From NCBI GenBank assembly GCA_023374045.1, contig CM041776.1, positions 480,631,925-480,695,924 of the forward strand: a stretch of DNA of 64,000 bases, written 5' to 3'. Positions within the stretch are counted from its first letter, which is position 1. Each line of letters opens with the position of its first letter. The DNA comes from Limonium bicolor (lineage: Eukaryota > Streptophyta > Magnoliopsida > Caryophyllales > Plumbaginaceae). Below are positions 62,101-64,000 of the stretch, piece by piece. The position numbers and the translations under genes are program-made. A model generated the notes under the pieces. The model saw only the letters and a program-made list of their open reading frames with translations, was not told the origin of the DNA and did no database searches.

Positions 62101-63796
62101 TGCTTGGCACTTAGGCCCTTAAATTGCATAAACCATAAACACTGAATTTCCCACATTATATTTGCCTTTGACCTGCAATTACACCCAACAATACATATGC
62201 CCTTAATAAACTCCTTGAGAGCATTTTGCTAACTCATTTACCATTAGCTCTTTAGGTATTTTATTAAGCAAATCAAGCTCCATTTTCCTAGGCATTTAAA
62301 CCACATTAGGTTAACACATTTACCTCTTTTCTTTCAAGACTTCCCACTTTTTTTTCTTTGTTCTTCCTTGATAGAAAATCGGCAAGGGATTTTATCACTT
62401 TTCAATCTTCTAATCAATACACATATAAGGGTAATGAGCATTAAGTTTAATACTCCAACTCATAGTTAAACCCTCGGTTTACATAAGTGTCTAAAAACAC
62501 TAAAATTTGATGATTACCTTTGGAATTTGAAAGAGAGCTTGGACAAGTGGCAATATAGGACTCCTCCTAGCCCTTTGAAGTTTGAATTAAGCTAAGAAGA
62601 GAGCAAGGTAATGCACCATTGTAAGGTGATTTTTCGGTTATACAAGGAAATGAAAGGAAACTTGGTTATTCTTTGATTTTCCTTACCTTGAAGCATAAGA
62701 GAATGGCAAGGCATGAAAATATGAGCTCAAGCTCCTTCAATGGTGAATCTCCATGGCACCAAAATTGAGTTCTTGAAGATTTGAAAAGAGGGAAATGAAG
62801 AGCTTGCTCCAACTAGAAGAATGGTAGTCTTGAAATTGAATTTGGATCATGGAGTCATGAGTTACAAGCATTCAAAGATGGAGAATTGGTACTTGCTGTA
62901 GCAAAACGAGATGGAGAATGGAGGATGGAGATAAGTGACGGTGGGAGCAAGGAGAAATGAAGGAAAAGTGAGGAGAGAGGTAAGCTTTGGAGATATTTAT
63001 GTTTTAAGGCAAAAAGTAACCTTTTACTTACTTTTCTTTCTTTCTTTTAATTGGCTGACTTGGTATGGTGACTCACCCTCTAAAAACCGTGCCCCCTTTA
63101 ATATATAACATATATATGGCCTTTGTTGGCCAATTAAACAACTTATGTTGACTTATAACTTAAACTAGCACTATTTGAGCACTATTCACAAACTAAGGCA
63201 CATATTTGTGAAATTTTTGATTTCCCATTGATTTAGACTTCCTAATGTGATACTAAGTAGTACACATATTAATTAAAGAGTAATGATGGACATTTAGCCA
63301 TTCAAAACTCATTTACAAGACAATTTTTCAAAAATGTGCTTTAAGGCTCCTTAAAGCACATTTTGTGTTTTAACTTGTTTTCAAGCTTGGTTTTCTTTAG
63401 TAATTGATTTAATATGTTCATTAACATATAAATAAGGTCTTGGTAAGGTTATTAGGTCTTAACCAAACTTATCCCAAGCTTAGAGCACATTTTCGCCAAT
63501 ATTGGCTTTAAGGTATTTATTTGTGTTTTGTTTGGTTTAATTGTCTATCAAAGTTTCCTAAGGACTTAATTATCCTTATTAAATCATAATTGAATATTAC
63601 TAAGTCTTGGTAGGCTCTTTGGGTCCCAACCAAGTTCACTCCAAGCTTAGAGCATGTTTTTGCTCAAGCTGTGTCTTAGTGCTTTATTGTGTTTTACTAT
63701 GGTTTAAGTTGTACACTGACGTTTCTAAGGCACTTTTTAGCCTTTAAATACCATAGTTTAAATGTTTAACAACATATCAAGGTTTGGGGTATTTCA
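59173..63796 (-). mobile_element. Family A 3' LTR in unit 4
   Basis: TGTAACACCCC ... GGGGTATTTCA, 4624 bp, closest by eye to the unit 1 and 2 copies, with a few small deletions (for example near 59396 and 59895). The clamp is at 59554 and the dyad module at 61187-61307. Confidence 0.9.
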
Positions 63797-64000
63797 ATCT
63801 ACCCCCCTTAAAAGAACTTCGTCCTCGAAGTTCACACTTCCCACACATCGTTAGATTAGAACACGAGAATAACTCACAAAATAGAACTTCCATAACCAAA
63901 CGTACTTTACATCACAACCTCGGACTTAATGGTCCGGGTAACATATTCACATGCATACATAACATAACATAACATAACATAACATAACATAACATAACAT
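63797..64000 (-). mobile_element. Family A 3' untranslated internal region in unit 4 (start only)
   Basis: The polypurine tract and first minisatellite copy match unit 1. The last 44 bases (63957-64000) are a pure AACAT array of unknown full length. Confidence 0.85.

Larger units (their letters stand above)
57613..64000. repeat. Tandem unit 4 (partial, cut by the window edge)
   Basis: It starts with 46 bp of LTR-B (tgcaaaattacaaaaac...) that units 2 and 3 lack but that is present at 27561-27606 left of unit 1. It then follows the unit 1 sequence. The window ends inside its AACAT array. Confidence 0.95.

Overview
This window is plant nuclear DNA made almost entirely of transposable elements. 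I found no host protein-coding gene, tRNA or rRNA. The evidence for a plant is the presence of long-terminal-repeat (LTR) retrotransposons of the Ty3/gypsy order. Two sites match the plant initiator-Met-tRNA primer (TGGTATCAGAG). One decayed pol has a chromodomain-type tail (chromovirus lineage). One site (TGGCGACTCTGCTGGGGA, minus strand) resembles the primer site of Tat/Ogre elements. The species cannot be told from this sequence.

Layout, left to right. (1) 1-6292: the 5' end of a minus-strand element, family A copy A1 (internal part, primer site, 4.2 kb LTR). (2) 6293-9232: a minus-strand Tat/Ogre-like element C (leader, primer site, 1.8 kb LTR), into which A1 appears to have inserted. (3) 9233-14936: the 5' LTR of a plus-strand chromovirus B, cut on its left by C. 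It is followed by B's primer site and a 170 bp stub of its internal region. (4) 15111-24486: a second minus-strand family A copy (A2), with a 4.56 kb 3' LTR and a decayed internal region but no 5' end. (5) 24487-26869: the surviving 3' half of B's pol (end of reverse transcriptase, RNase H, integrase, chromodomain tail), broken by frameshifts and stops, then the polypurine tract. (6) 26870-29118: the start of B's 3' LTR. (7) From 27607 to the right edge: four head-to-tail units of about 9.6-10.8 kb. Each carries 1.5 kb of B's 3' LTR, a complete 4.6 kb family A 3' LTR and the adjoining 3.4-4.7 kb of decayed A internal region. The fourth unit runs off the window.

The history read from this nesting is: B inserted first; C and A copies inserted into B's LTRs and body; A1 inserted into C; then the B-LTR/A chimera was recently amplified in tandem. 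The units are nearly identical, apart from an AACAT pentanucleotide array (about 25, 10 and 265 copies, and at least 8 at the edge) and many small deletions concentrated in unit 3.

No functional protein is predicted. The signals most worth a second look are: the two different junction types in the 9.6 kb array; the AACAT expansion; GC-rich dyad modules that occupy the same place in family A LTRs but differ in sequence; evenly spaced splice-donor-like motifs shared by LTR families A and B; a doubled polypurine tract shared by A and B; and a strand skew that follows element orientation.
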